In this document: positions 1-8,091 of the stretch, piece by piece | How the letters are laid out: each line of letters opens with the position of its first letter | How positions within the stretch are numbered: the first letter of the stretch is position 1 | Assembly (NCBI GenBank): GCA_966250385.1 | Contig: CBINHC010000018.1 | Span: 1 to 42,539 of the forward strand | Source: DASWTL01 sp966250385 | GTDB taxonomy: Bacteria > Bacteroidota > Bacteroidia > Sphingobacteriales > Sphingobacteriaceae | Length of the DNA stretch: 42,539 nt | Reading direction: 5' to 3' | Notes under the pieces: generated by a model | Seen by the model: the letters and a program-made list of their open reading frames with translations, nothing else | What the model was told of the DNA's origin: nothing | Database searches by the model: none | Made by a program: the position numbers and the translations under genes

Positions 1-136
1 CGGAATTTGTTTCAGGCATCTTAGCCCGAATGATTGCTTGGCTTGAAGGCACTGCGGGGGTACTGAAGATAAACATCTTAGTGATGAGGAACAGTACCAG
101 AACAACCGAGCAGGAAATCAAGTGTTTTTTTATCAT
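1..136 (-). CDS. N-terminal fragment of an unidentified exported protein (cut by the window edge)
   Basis: Reading leftwards from an ATG at 136, 45 codons stay open to the edge of the window, so only the N-terminus is present. It starts MIKKHLISCSVV and continues with a hydrophobic stretch (about residues 6-24) behind two lysines, which is what a signal peptide or membrane anchor looks like. After that comes a Ser/Pro/Ala-rich segment. The strongest promoter match of the window (175-206) points at this start and leaves a leader of roughly 30 bases, which supports the gene and its start. The function cannot be told from 45 residues. Confidence 0.6.
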   Translation of the reverse strand, partial: MIKKHLISCSVVLVLFLITKMFIFSTPAVPSSQAIIRAKMPETNS

Positions 137-174
137 TCGATCCGCTTTATGGTTAAAAATTAATAAAAGAGGCG

Positions 175-206
175 CAAAAGTATTAATTATTACGCTAATT
201 GTCAAA
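175..206 (-). promoter_or_regulatory. Bacteroidota-type promoter for the leftward partial gene
   Basis: On the minus strand TTTG (203-206) is followed after 20 bases by TACTTTTG (175-182). This is an exact match to the known Bacteroidota housekeeping pattern TTTG / TAnnTTTG. Transcription would start near 168, about 30 bases before the ATG at 136. Confidence 0.65.
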
Positions 207-313
207 TTCTTATCAATTATGCCCTTGACAAAACGATAAGTTTGTACTACTTTTCCTGATTAAATCAGTTCCAAAAAAAATCCTTTTTAAGAACTGTGTT
301 GCTGTTATTTTGT

Positions 314-321
314 TAACTTTG
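314..321 (+). promoter_or_regulatory. -7 box (TAACTTTG) of the pseudouridine synthase gene
   Basis: TAACTTTG matches the Bacteroidota TAnnTTTG -7 element exactly. I see no clear TTTG at the expected distance upstream. The box lies inside the upstream in-frame extension of the next gene and so favours the ATG at 349 over the TTG at 310. Confidence 0.45.
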
Positions 322-348
322 CACCCCGTTCATATATGGGAAAAATTT

Positions 349-1635
349 ATGCCGATCAACAATAACAGGAACAGTCGTGATGACAAATCCGGAAAAAGCA
401 AACGGCCGGTTAACCAATCAAAGAACAATCGTTTTAATTCAGAAAGGCCGAGTACAGGTAACAGGCCGGACAAGGATTTGTTTGGCAGCGACCGTAATTC
501 CGGCGATAAAAAATCCGCCCGATGGTCCTCAGAAAAGGGATCGGATTCCCGCACTGAACGCGGAACAAAAGGCGGAAGCCGTTTTGAGAAAAAACCCTTC
601 GGAGATAAAAGCCCCAGACCTTATATAAAATCTGACCGTAACCGGGAGAAAAACCCGGGAGACAACAGGTTCGGCGATGAAAGGAAGCCTTACGCCGACC
701 GGAAACCCTTTGGAGACAAGAAATTCGGCGGCGAAAGAAAACCTTTCGGAGACCGGAAAGATTTCGGAGACAGTGACCGGAGGACCGGCGGCGACAGACC
801 CTTCAACCGGGATCGTGCCGATTTCAGGGGAAGGCCACGCGAAGACCGGAAATGGACGTCTGAAGAACGCGTCTCCTCCGGAAACCGCAGCAAGAAACCC
901 GCTCTGCCGAAAGAAGACGGAATGATCCGCCTGAACCGCTACATCGCCAATGCAGGGATCTGTTCGCGCCGGAAAGCCGATGAACTGATCCAGGCGGGAG
1001 TCGTGTCAGTTAACGGGCAGGTGATCTCCGAGCTCGGTTTCAAGGTGGATCCTGCAAAGGATGAGATCCGTTATAACGGCGAGACCCTGAAGCGAGAAAA
1101 AATGGTATATGTGCTACTGAACAAGCCGAAAGATTACATTACCACAACGGACGATCCGCATGAACGCCGAACCGTAATGCAGCTGGTTGAAAAAGCCTCG
1201 CGCGAGCGCATTTATCCCGTAGGTCGTCTGGACCGCAATACGACCGGCCTCCTCCTGATGACGAATGACGGTGATCTGGCTGATAAATTATCGCACCCGA
1301 GAAATAATATCACCAAAATTTACCAGGTAGAACTGAACAAGAATTTCTCACAGGGCGACCTCAATAAACTCAGTTTCGGCATCGAACTGGAAGACGGTCC
1401 GATTAAACCCGACAGTGTCTCCTACGTACAGGGAGGCAGTAAGAGGGAGGTCGGCATCCAGATCCACAGCGGAAAGAACCGCATCGTCAGAAGAATGTTC
1501 GAACATCTCGGATACGATGTGGTAAAACTCGACCGGGTGGTCTACGCTAATCTCACCAAGAAAGATCTGCCGCGAGGACGGTGGAGATACCTGGACGAAA
1601 AAGAGATCATTCAGCTGAAGCACCTGATGAAATAA
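349..1635 (+). CDS. rRNA pseudouridine synthase, RsuA/RluB/RluF family, with long charged N-terminal extension
   Basis: This 428-residue protein isomerises a uridine of ribosomal RNA to pseudouridine. The first ~190 residues are low-complexity, rich in Lys/Arg/Asp/Gly/Phe, with repeated KPFGD- and FGDRK-like words, and are probably disordered and RNA-binding. An S4 RNA-binding domain follows at about 191-235 (LNRYIANAGICSRRKADELI). The catalytic domain carries the family signature GRLDRNTTGLLL, with the catalytic Asp at about residue 295, and a later GKNRIVRRMFEHLGY motif. Family members without extension are about 230-290 residues, so the extra length is all at the N-terminus. The frame opens at a TTG (310), but ATG 349 is preferred because a -7 box overlaps the earlier part. 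Which rRNA position is modified cannot be told. A terminator follows at once. Confidence 0.9.
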   Translation: MPINNNRNSRDDKSGKSKRPVNQSKNNRFNSERPSTGNRPDKDLFGSDRNSGDKKSARWSSEKGSDSRTERGTKGGSRFEKKPFGDKSPRPYIKSDRNREKNPGDNRFGDERKPYADRKPFGDKKFGGERKPFGDRKDFGDSDRRTGGDRPFNRDRADFRGRPREDRKWTSEERVSSGNRSKKPALPKEDGMIRLNRYIANAGICSRRKADELIQAGVVSVNGQVISELGFKVDPAKDEIRYNGETLKREKMVYVLLNKPKDYITTTDDPHERRTVMQLVEKASRERIYPVGRLDRNTTGLLLMTNDGDLADKLSHPRNNITKIYQVELNKNFSQGDLNKLSFGIELEDGPIKPDSVSYVQGGSKREVGIQIHSGKNRIVRRMFEHLGYDVVKLDRVVYANLTKKDLPRGRWRYLDEKEIIQLKHLMK

Positions 1636-1654
1636 AACGGAGCGACCCTCCGCG

Positions 1655-1696
1655 AAAGGCCTCCAGAAAGTTAAACGCTTCCTGGGGGCCTTTTTA
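1655..1696 (+). terminator. Rho-independent terminator after the pseudouridine synthase
   Basis: AAAGGCCTCCAGAAAG and CTTCCTGGGGGCCTTT form a long stem with one mismatch and one G-U pair, around a short AT-rich loop, and a T tract (1691-1695) completes it. It lies 20 bases after the stop codon. Confidence 0.8.
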
Positions 1697-1721
1697 TTGC
1701 CGGAAGTTATTACCTTTAGTC

Positions 1722-2849
1722 ATGAACCTGAAAAGTTTCGCCCTGCTCCTCTGCACCGTTTTCACGCTACAGGCTATGACTGCATCTGCCCAGGAATACA
1801 AACTACTGATCGGCACCTACACTACCGGAAAGAGTGACGGAATCTACGTATATGACTTTGATGCCATGACCGGACGGTTCGGATACCGGGGCAAGGCACC
1901 GGGCACCGAAAACCCCTCCTACCTGGCAGTATCGGATGACCGGAAACACGTCTTTGCTGTGAACGAGTCCGGTAACGGCAAGGGCGGCGTCAGCGCATTT
2001 TCCTATGATCCCGCGACCGGAAGCCTCACCTTCCTGAACAACGTTTCATCTGAAGGCGACGATCCGTGCTATGTAGAAACCGACCGGGGCACACGCCATG
2101 TTTTTGTCGCAAACTATTCGGGGGGGAGCCTGGCCGTTTTTCCTGTTGAACAAGACGGGACGCTTAAGCAGGCGGTTCAGGTCATCCGGCACACCGGGTC
2201 CGGTCCGGACAAGCAAAGGCAGGAAAAGGCTCATGTTCATATGACGATCCTCTCTCCTGATGAAGAGTATCTGATCACCAACGACCTGGGAACGGATCAG
2301 GTAACTGTCTACCGGTATGATGTAAATGCCGCCCGGCCCCTGAAGGAATTCAGCACCTACAAGACCCGGCCAGGTTCCGGTCCGCGACACATGACCTTCC
2401 ATCCGTCGCTGCCGGTCGCGTACCTGGTCCATGAACTTTCCGGGGATGTTACAGCTCTTCGATTAAATAAGGGGAAATTCAGTGAGCTTCAGAACACTTC
2501 TCCGGTAAAGGATCACATCGGGAAAACCGATGCGGCTGATATCAGAATATCACCGGACGGTAAGTACCTGTACGCTTCATACCGCGGAGACCTCAACGAA
2601 CTGGTCATCTATGCCATCAATGAAAAAGACGGAACGCTGACCCCGGCAGGCAAACAGGCCACAGGTGGAACCGGCCCCAGGAACTTTACCATAGACCCCT
2701 CCGGAAAATTTCTACTGGTGGCCCATCAGAAATCCAATGACGTCACGATCTTCGCACGAAATGAGGAAACCGGACAGCTCACCCCGCTGACGGGAGAAAA
2801 GATCGCTGTGGATAGTCCCGTATGTCTCGTCTTCGTAAAAAACAACTAG
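1722..2849 (+). CDS. Secreted lactonase-family beta-propeller (YbhE / 6-phosphogluconolactonase-like)
   Basis: The 375-residue protein starts with a signal peptide (MNLKSFALLLCTVFTLQAM, cleavage probably after ASA-Q). The mature part opens with the lactonase-family start YKLLIGTYTTGKSDGIYVYDFD. Repeated blade-like words follow (NPSYLAVSDDRKHVFAVNE, GPRHMTFHPSLPVAYLVHE, DIRISPDGKYLYASYRGD, GPRNFTIDPSGKFLLVAHQ), as in the seven-bladed propeller of YbhE-type 6-phosphogluconolactonase. Family length is about 330-380. Because this one is exported, its substrate is more likely another sugar lactone or unknown than cytosolic 6-phosphogluconolactone; that is inference. A TACCTTTA box (1711-1718) sits only three bases before the ATG. 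The stop overlaps the convergent bshA stop by 4 bases. Confidence 0.85.
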   Translation: MNLKSFALLLCTVFTLQAMTASAQEYKLLIGTYTTGKSDGIYVYDFDAMTGRFGYRGKAPGTENPSYLAVSDDRKHVFAVNESGNGKGGVSAFSYDPATGSLTFLNNVSSEGDDPCYVETDRGTRHVFVANYSGGSLAVFPVEQDGTLKQAVQVIRHTGSGPDKQRQEKAHVHMTILSPDEEYLITNDLGTDQVTVYRYDVNAARPLKEFSTYKTRPGSGPRHMTFHPSLPVAYLVHELSGDVTALRLNKGKFSELQNTSPVKDHIGKTDAADIRISPDGKYLYASYRGDLNELVIYAINEKDGTLTPAGKQATGGTGPRNFTIDPSGKFLLVAHQKSNDVTIFARNEETGQLTPLTGEKIAVDSPVCLVFVKNN

Positions 2850-3985
2850 ACCGCGCTGGCTGTACGGTCCAGGACTTCCTTATAAAAATCTTCATACAGG
2901 GGAAGTATCAGACTCAGATCAAATTCTTTGGCGCGGCTTAAGGCATTTTCTTTGAAAGAGTTAAGCTTTTCGTCATCCTCCAGGATCTCAATGGCATGAG
3001 CTGCCATCGCGTCGATATCGCCAACCGGATCCAGGAACCCCGTAATGCCGTCGAGGTTCAGTTCCGGCAACCCGCCCGCATTTGAAGTAATGACGGGAAC
3101 CTTGCATGCCATCGCTTCAAGGGCTGCCAGTCCGAAACTTTCGGACTCTGAGGGCATGATGAACAGGTCAGACACCGAGAGAATCTCTTCAATGGCCTCC
3201 TGCTTACCGAGGAACCGGACATCCTCACTGATCCCCAGCGTCCTGCAGAGCTGTTCACAGTAAGCCCGGTCGGGGCCATCGCCGACCATCAGCAGCTTTG
3301 AGGGAACTGTCCGGTGCACCTTTTCAAAAACATGGATCACATCCTGTGTCCGCTTAACCTTCCGAAAATTGGAGGTATGAACGATAATTCGTTCGTTATT
3401 GGGAGCAATCGCGATCTTGAAATGCTGTTTCGCTTTAAGGCTGAAACGATTCATATCCACGAAGTTCTGAATCACCCGGATCTCCTGGTGAATATCGAAA
3501 TGTTTATGGGTTGATTCCTTCAGGTCATGCGATACCGCGGTTACTCCGTCGCTCTGATTAATGGAAAATGTAACGACCGGTTTATAAGTCGGATCTTTGC
3601 CGACCAGGGTGATATCGGTACCATGCAGCGTGGTTACAACCGGGATCCGGATACCGTAGGTCGCCAGGATCTGTTTGGCCATATAGGCTGCAGATGCATG
3701 CGGAATAGCATAGTGAACATGCAGCAGGTCGAGCTCCTCGAACCGCACCACGTCCACAAGTTTACTTGCCAGGGCAAGTTCGTAGGGAACATAGTCAAAA
3801 AGGGGATACTTTGAGATCGTTACTTCATGGTAGAACAGGTTGGCTGAAAAGAAGTCAAGCCGGGCTGGTTGGGAATAGGTGATGAAATGCACCTGGTGTC
3901 CGTTATCCGCCAGGGCTTTTCCCAGTTCTGTGGCAACTACGCCGCTACCACCAAAAGTAGGATAACATACGATACCGATCTTCAT
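2846..3985 (-). CDS. bshA: N-acetyl-alpha-D-glucosaminyl L-malate synthase BshA
   Basis: BshA is the first enzyme of bacillithiol synthesis. It joins GlcNAc from UDP-GlcNAc to L-malate. The 379-residue protein has the GT4/GT-B layout: an N-terminal half starting MKIGIVCYPTFGGSGVVATE, with LDLLHVHYAIPHA and TTLHGTDITLVGKDPTYKPV, all very characteristic of BshA. In the C-terminal half are the nucleotide-sugar motif SESFGLAALEAM (the E-x7-E pair), SNAGGLPE, and a DGITGFLDPVGD loop. Length is normal for the family (about 375-380). No bshB or bshC lies in the window, so the other steps must be encoded elsewhere. It is a single gene, convergent with the lactonase gene (4-base overlap of stops), and separated upstream by a strong terminator from the serine hydrolase gene. 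Confidence 0.95.
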   Translation of the reverse strand: MKIGIVCYPTFGGSGVVATELGKALADNGHQVHFITYSQPARLDFFSANLFYHEVTISKYPLFDYVPYELALASKLVDVVRFEELDLLHVHYAIPHASAAYMAKQILATYGIRIPVVTTLHGTDITLVGKDPTYKPVVTFSINQSDGVTAVSHDLKESTHKHFDIHQEIRVIQNFVDMNRFSLKAKQHFKIAIAPNNERIIVHTSNFRKVKRTQDVIHVFEKVHRTVPSKLLMVGDGPDRAYCEQLCRTLGISEDVRFLGKQEAIEEILSVSDLFIMPSESESFGLAALEAMACKVPVITSNAGGLPELNLDGITGFLDPVGDIDAMAAHAIEILEDDEKLNSFKENALSRAKEFDLSLILPLYEDFYKEVLDRTASAV

Positions 3986-4084
3986 GACACAAATTAAAAA
4001 TTAATCCAGGAACCTTTTGTTTTCCTACGGTCAATTTAAAGCGGTATTTAAAGAAAAAGTAAAAGGATTTTACTGCAAGAAAAA

Positions 4085-4113
4085 AGTCCCATGCAATGCA
4101 TGGGACTCCTTTT
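4085..4113 (-). terminator. Terminator with an 11-bp perfect stem after the serine hydrolase gene
   Basis: AGTCCCATGCA and TGCATGGGACT are exact inverted repeats (4085-4107) with one base between them. An A tract on the left side (T tract when read leftwards) and T bases on the right make it work in either direction. It ends the leftward 5977-7608 / 4128-5987 unit and insulates bshA. Confidence 0.8.
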
Positions 4114-4127
4114 TCATCATGAGATTA

Positions 4128-5987
4128 TTATTTACCGCCTCGGGTGAGGGAGCTCTGGGCAGAACCCTCTTTTTCGATCGCCTGATAGATGACATCCTGA
4201 ATCCGCCCGCGTATATTCAGATCAGATAACTTATTGGTAACGACCGGGTGAACACGGTTGGACAAGAAGATATAGACCAGGTTATACTTCGGATCAACCC
4301 ACACACAGGTACCTGTATAGCCTGTATGTCCGTAGGTTTGCGGAGATGCCAGTTTGGAAGGATAACCGTTTGTGCTCTGCGGATCCCAGCGGTCGAAGCC
4401 GAGTCCACGGCGGCTGACATCGGACTGCTTCGCAGTGAACATACTGACCGTTTCCGGTCGGAAATACTGCTCACCACCGTAGCTTCCGCCATTAAGGATC
4501 ATCTGGTATAGAATCGCGAGGTCATTTCCGCTGGCGAACAGGCCGGCATGACCCGATACTCCGCCAACCATTGCCGCACCTTGATCATGCACGTATCCGT
4601 GCAGCAGGGTTTTCCGGAAGTAGGTATCATTTTCGGTTGGCACGATATCATCCTCGGAAAAACGGTAACGCGGATTGAACCCGGCGGTCTTCATTCCAAG
4701 CGGTTTATAGAATTGCTCAAGAACATACTGGTCCAGCCGTGACTGGGACTGGCGTTCCACCATTTCCTTCATATAATACATGCTCAGGTCGCTGTACACG
4801 TATTTGCCCGGGGTCTTAACCGGCGATTCGAGCATCTGCTTCCACATGACGTCTTTGAAGTAGTTCCGCCGCATGTAATAATGATCTGCCGCCTTAACCG
4901 GGAAAGCATAGGAAGAGTCCGGGCTGAAGTCTTCCGGTTTGATGTGGTTGTAAAAAGGGATAAACGGAATAAATCCCGCCTGGTGCAGCATCACATCACG
5001 AACAGGTATATTGATCTTGTCGGTATTTCGCGCCTTGGGGATGTAGGCGCCGACATTCGTGTCCAGCTTTAGTTTTTCCTGCTCAAGCAGGCGCATGACC
5101 GCCATAGTCGTCGCGGAAATCTTGGTAACCGAGGCCAGGTCGTAGATGTCCGTGATCCGGGTCGGCAGGGCGTCTGCGTCATAGGTATGGGTACCAAAAG
5201 CCTTGTTGTAGATCACGGATCCGTCCTTCACCACCATGACCACGGCGCTCGGCGTGGCGTGCTCACGGATCGCCTCCCGGGCGATCGCGTCGATACCGTT
5301 CAGATCCGCCGAGCGGATACCGACTTCTTCGGGTATCGTATACTTCAGCCTTGTTTTCTGGGTCGTGTATCCGTCACCTTTCGTATAGGACGATGAAACG
5401 GTGGCTTTCAATGTTCCGCTGGCAGCGACTCCGCCAAAAATGAGCTGGGCGGAGAAACCGGCGCCGTCATCCGTGTGGTCAGTGACAATGACCGGAGCCT
5501 TTACCTTGTTCAGTTTGGCCAGCGATCGCGGATGTCCGAACAGCACTACCACCAGCTGTTTATTAAGTTCGCAGTCGGCTAAAAAGCGGAGCGTTTCGCC
5601 ATCTTCCAGTGACTTGTCCGTAACCTGCACGATAACGGTGCTCTGAAACTTCAGCTCATCCAGCAGGTCGTTGTAGTTCAGGGAGTCCCCCTTGAATCCG
5701 GTCGACGTAAAGCTGGTGATCGTCGTGTACTTGTTCAGCAGGCTGTCGAAAGTCGATGCATGGGCTGACCCCATGTTTACACTGGCCACCCGCAGGTCAT
5801 TAAGTCCTTTCAGCGGGATGACCATTCCCTGGTTATTCAACAGGACCGTATTGGATTCGACGCTCTTCAGATCCAGCACCTTCCGCTCGGTCCTGAGCTG
5901 ATCGGCATTCATATAGCTTGCTCCTGAAAGCACCGCAACTGCGACGGCCAGGAGCGGATAGGCGACCCGTCTAAACTTACTTTTCAT
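4128..5987 (-). CDS. Serine hydrolase (beta-lactamase/class C PBP family) with an N-terminal GH3 C-domain-like module
   Basis: A 619-residue exported protein. After a signal or anchor segment (about 9-25), residues ~38-210 resemble the C-terminal sandwich domain of GH3 glycosidases (SNTVLLNNQGMVIPLKGLND at its start), but the catalytic GH3 barrel is absent. Residues ~225-600 form a class C beta-lactamase-like domain with SVTK (Ser286, Lys289), YSDLS in the YxN position and HTGYTGT in place of KTG. In many Bacteroidota a full GH3 enzyme is fused to such a domain, as known from the family. This looks like that architecture with the barrel missing. A peptidase, esterase or amidase acting on cell-wall or D-amino-acid compounds is the likely role. 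Start: ATG 5987 is preferred over ATG 6002 because GGAG lies 10 bases before it. It overlaps the amidohydrolase by 11 bases, so the two are co-transcribed. Confidence 0.82.
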   Translation of the reverse strand: MKSKFRRVAYPLLAVAVAVLSGASYMNADQLRTERKVLDLKSVESNTVLLNNQGMVIPLKGLNDLRVASVNMGSAHASTFDSLLNKYTTITSFTSTGFKGDSLNYNDLLDELKFQSTVIVQVTDKSLEDGETLRFLADCELNKQLVVVLFGHPRSLAKLNKVKAPVIVTDHTDDGAGFSAQLIFGGVAASGTLKATVSSSYTKGDGYTTQKTRLKYTIPEEVGIRSADLNGIDAIAREAIREHATPSAVVMVVKDGSVIYNKAFGTHTYDADALPTRITDIYDLASVTKISATTMAVMRLLEQEKLKLDTNVGAYIPKARNTDKINIPVRDVMLHQAGFIPFIPFYNHIKPEDFSPDSSYAFPVKAADHYYMRRNYFKDVMWKQMLESPVKTPGKYVYSDLSMYYMKEMVERQSQSRLDQYVLEQFYKPLGMKTAGFNPRYRFSEDDIVPTENDTYFRKTLLHGYVHDQGAAMVGGVSGHAGLFASGNDLAILYQMILNGGSYGGEQYFRPETVSMFTAKQSDVSRRGLGFDRWDPQSTNGYPSKLASPQTYGHTGYTGTCVWVDPKYNLVYIFLSNRVHPVVTNKLSDLNIRGRIQDVIYQAIEKEGSAQSSLTRGGK

Positions 5988-7608
5988 ATACTTTTTCTCC
6001 ATTTACATATGTTTTTAAAACCCGTGTCTTCAAAAGATCCTGACCCGGCATGGTCATGATATCGTGGTCCAGTACGATGAAATCCGCATATTTCCCGGTT
6101 TCAATACTGCCTTTCTCCTTCTCTTCGAAACTCCCCTTTGCAGCCCAGATGGTCATTCCCTTCAGGGCTTCTTCCCGGCTGAGCGCGTTTTCCGGCTGAA
6201 AACCCTGCGACGGATAGCCGGAGGCGTCCTTCCTGATAACCGCTGCGTAAAATGTCCGCATCGGGTCTATGTCCTCAACCGGAAAATCGGTTCCCAGGAC
6301 CAGCCAGCCATTCTCGTGCAGCAGCTGCTTATACGCGTAGGCGCCTTTAAGCCGTTTGGCACCCAGCCGGTCTCCGGCCCAGTACATGTCGGAAGTCGCA
6401 TGCGTGCTTTGCACCGAAGGAATAATGTTATGCTGCCCGAATAAACTGAAATCCGCTTTATTGATGACCTGGGCATGTTCAATTCTCCAGCGGCGGTCAT
6501 TCTTCCCCTTCAATACCTTTGCATACGTATTCAGGATCATACGGTTCGCAGAATCTCCGATCGCATGCGTATTCATCTGAAAACCCTTCTCGGCGATCAG
6601 GCGGGCTACTTCTTCGAAATGTTTCTTATCGCTTAACAGGAAGCCGGAAGTACCCGGCCGGTCGCTGTAGGGATGCAACAGGCAGGCACCGCGGGATCCG
6701 AGAGCGCCGTCTGCGTAAACCTTGAACGACCGGACATTCAGGCGGTCGGTCTTGATGGCTCCCTTTGAAAAAAGAAAATCGTAGTTGGGCTTCGCATCTG
6801 AAAGCATCACATACATCCGCATTTTCAGCTGGCCCTTTTTCTGCAGGTCGTCAATCACTTTCACCAGCTGGTAATCCAGGCCGCAATCGACCACCGAGGT
6901 CAGGCCTGCCGCGAAACAGTTTCTCTGCGCATCCAGAAGCGCCTCATTCATCTGGCGGTCATTGGCCGGCGGTATTTTTGACGCGACCAGGTTCACCGCA
7001 TTATCAACCAGAATCCCGGTCAGTTTCCCGTTGATCGTTTCAATCTCTCCCCCCGGGATCGTCTGACCAGGCTGTACAGCTGCCTGTTTAAGCGCCGCTT
7101 CATTCGCGATCGCAGCATGTCCGTCGATCCGGCTTAGCAATACGGGCCGATCCGGAAATAGCCGGGTGAGCTCTTCATTGGTCGGATACTGTTTATCGGT
7201 CCAGTCATTCTGATCCCAGCCCCGGCCCAGGATCCAGGAATTGCCATTCCCCGCAGCAAACGTCCTTACTTTTTCAATGATCTCCTGCCAGCTGCCGGTT
7301 CCGACCAGATTCACCGACTGGAGTCCTTCGCCATAGTTATAGAAATGGGCATGCCCGTCAATGAAACCGGGATAAACGGGCTTTCCCTCAGCGTCCAGCA
7401 GTTCCTTTCCGTCGTATTTGTCCCGGATAACCTGGCTGGTTCCGACTTCCAGGATCTTCCCGTCCTTAACGGCAAAAGCCTCGGCAACAGTGAAGCCGTC
7501 ATTTACCGTGTAGACCCGGGCGTTATAAACCAGAAGATCAGCAGACTTTTTAGCGGAGCAGGACATCAGGAAGCCTGCCGCCGCAAGGGGGAGTAAAATT
7601 TTTCTCAT
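5977..7608 (-). CDS. Lipoprotein amidohydrolase, YtcJ-like (Amidohydro_3) family
   Basis: A 543-residue metal-dependent hydrolase of the YtcJ type, attached as a lipoprotein (signal ending LMSC, Cys17). The metal-binding HxH is seen in GFIDGHAHFYNYG. Later family motifs are NTHAIGDSANRMIL, WRIEHAQVI and LGTDFPVEDIDPMRTF, the last holding the catalytic Asp. The C-terminal GKYADFIVLDHDIMTM closes the small beta domain, as usual. Length is normal (about 540-570). The substrate is unknown; members are often labelled putative deacylases. It is first gene of a two-gene unit, and its last codons overlap the start of the serine hydrolase, which suggests the two act on related cell-envelope or amide compounds. 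A good promoter lies 20 bases upstream of the start. Confidence 0.88.
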   Translation of the reverse strand: MRKILLPLAAAGFLMSCSAKKSADLLVYNARVYTVNDGFTVAEAFAVKDGKILEVGTSQVIRDKYDGKELLDAEGKPVYPGFIDGHAHFYNYGEGLQSVNLVGTGSWQEIIEKVRTFAAGNGNSWILGRGWDQNDWTDKQYPTNEELTRLFPDRPVLLSRIDGHAAIANEAALKQAAVQPGQTIPGGEIETINGKLTGILVDNAVNLVASKIPPANDRQMNEALLDAQRNCFAAGLTSVVDCGLDYQLVKVIDDLQKKGQLKMRMYVMLSDAKPNYDFLFSKGAIKTDRLNVRSFKVYADGALGSRGACLLHPYSDRPGTSGFLLSDKKHFEEVARLIAEKGFQMNTHAIGDSANRMILNTYAKVLKGKNDRRWRIEHAQVINKADFSLFGQHNIIPSVQSTHATSDMYWAGDRLGAKRLKGAYAYKQLLHENGWLVLGTDFPVEDIDPMRTFYAAVIRKDASGYPSQGFQPENALSREEALKGMTIWAAKGSFEEKEKGSIETGKYADFIVLDHDIMTMPGQDLLKTRVLKTYVNGEKVYEK

Positions 7609-7627
7609 GCTTAAGAGGTGTACCGGC

Positions 7628-7658
7628 TAAAGATAAAAAAACAACTTGTAAGGCAAAA
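7628..7658 (-). promoter_or_regulatory. Promoter of the amidohydrolase - serine hydrolase unit
   Basis: Read leftwards, TTTTG (7654-7658) is followed after 18 bases by TATCTTTA (7628-7635). Apart from the final A this matches the Bacteroidota promoter pattern. The start codon is 19 bases further on. Confidence 0.6.
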
Positions 7659-7741
7659 CGACGCACTGACCCGCCGAATCAAAAAAGGGTAAACACTATG
7701 GCCGGTATGCAGGTTATCCTAATACCTAACGCACTGATAAT

Positions 7742-8080
7742 ATGAATGCATTGATCAACGAGATAAGTAATTCCCTTGAAGGATCGTTCCTGCAGGAAAA
7801 TGAAAACGCCAATATTCAGAAGTCTGAAAGAATGCTGTCCCTGGGTGCCGGCGCATTCATTGGATTGAGTGGCCTGGGAAATTTGTTCTCCCACCCTCTG
7901 AGGGCGCTTCTGGAACTGGGGATCAGTGGTGCCCTGATGTATCGGGGGATGACCGGCTTCTGCCATGTGAAAGCGGCGATGACTGAACAGCAATCCGGAA
8001 CCACGCTGCATACCGATACCCTGAATCAGATGAGCGCATCGGAGGTAAACAACCGTATCGATCCTGAGATAGCCTACTGA
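7742..8080 (+). CDS. Small membrane protein, DUF2892-like
   Basis: The 112-residue protein has a polar N-terminus, then two short hydrophobic stretches (about 34-50, LSLGAGAFIGLSGLGNL, and 55-70, RALLELGISGALMYRGMTG) followed by FCHVKAAM, and a polar tail. Two glycine-rich hairpin helices ending in YRGxTGxC are typical of DUF2892 / YgaP-type inner-membrane modules, which are often linked to polyketide-cyclase-like domains. That domain is not present here. It is convergent with the histidine kinase gene (11 bases between stops). Function unknown. Confidence 0.65.
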   Translation: MNALINEISNSLEGSFLQENENANIQKSERMLSLGAGAFIGLSGLGNLFSHPLRALLELGISGALMYRGMTGFCHVKAAMTEQQSGTTLHTDTLNQMSASEVNNRIDPEIAY

Positions 8081-8091
8081 CCGGCTTTCTG

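Noticed and set aside
30..239. Forward 69-codon open frame at the left edge
   Set aside because: It runs antisense over the start and promoter of the leftward partial gene, has AT-rich composition and shows no family features.
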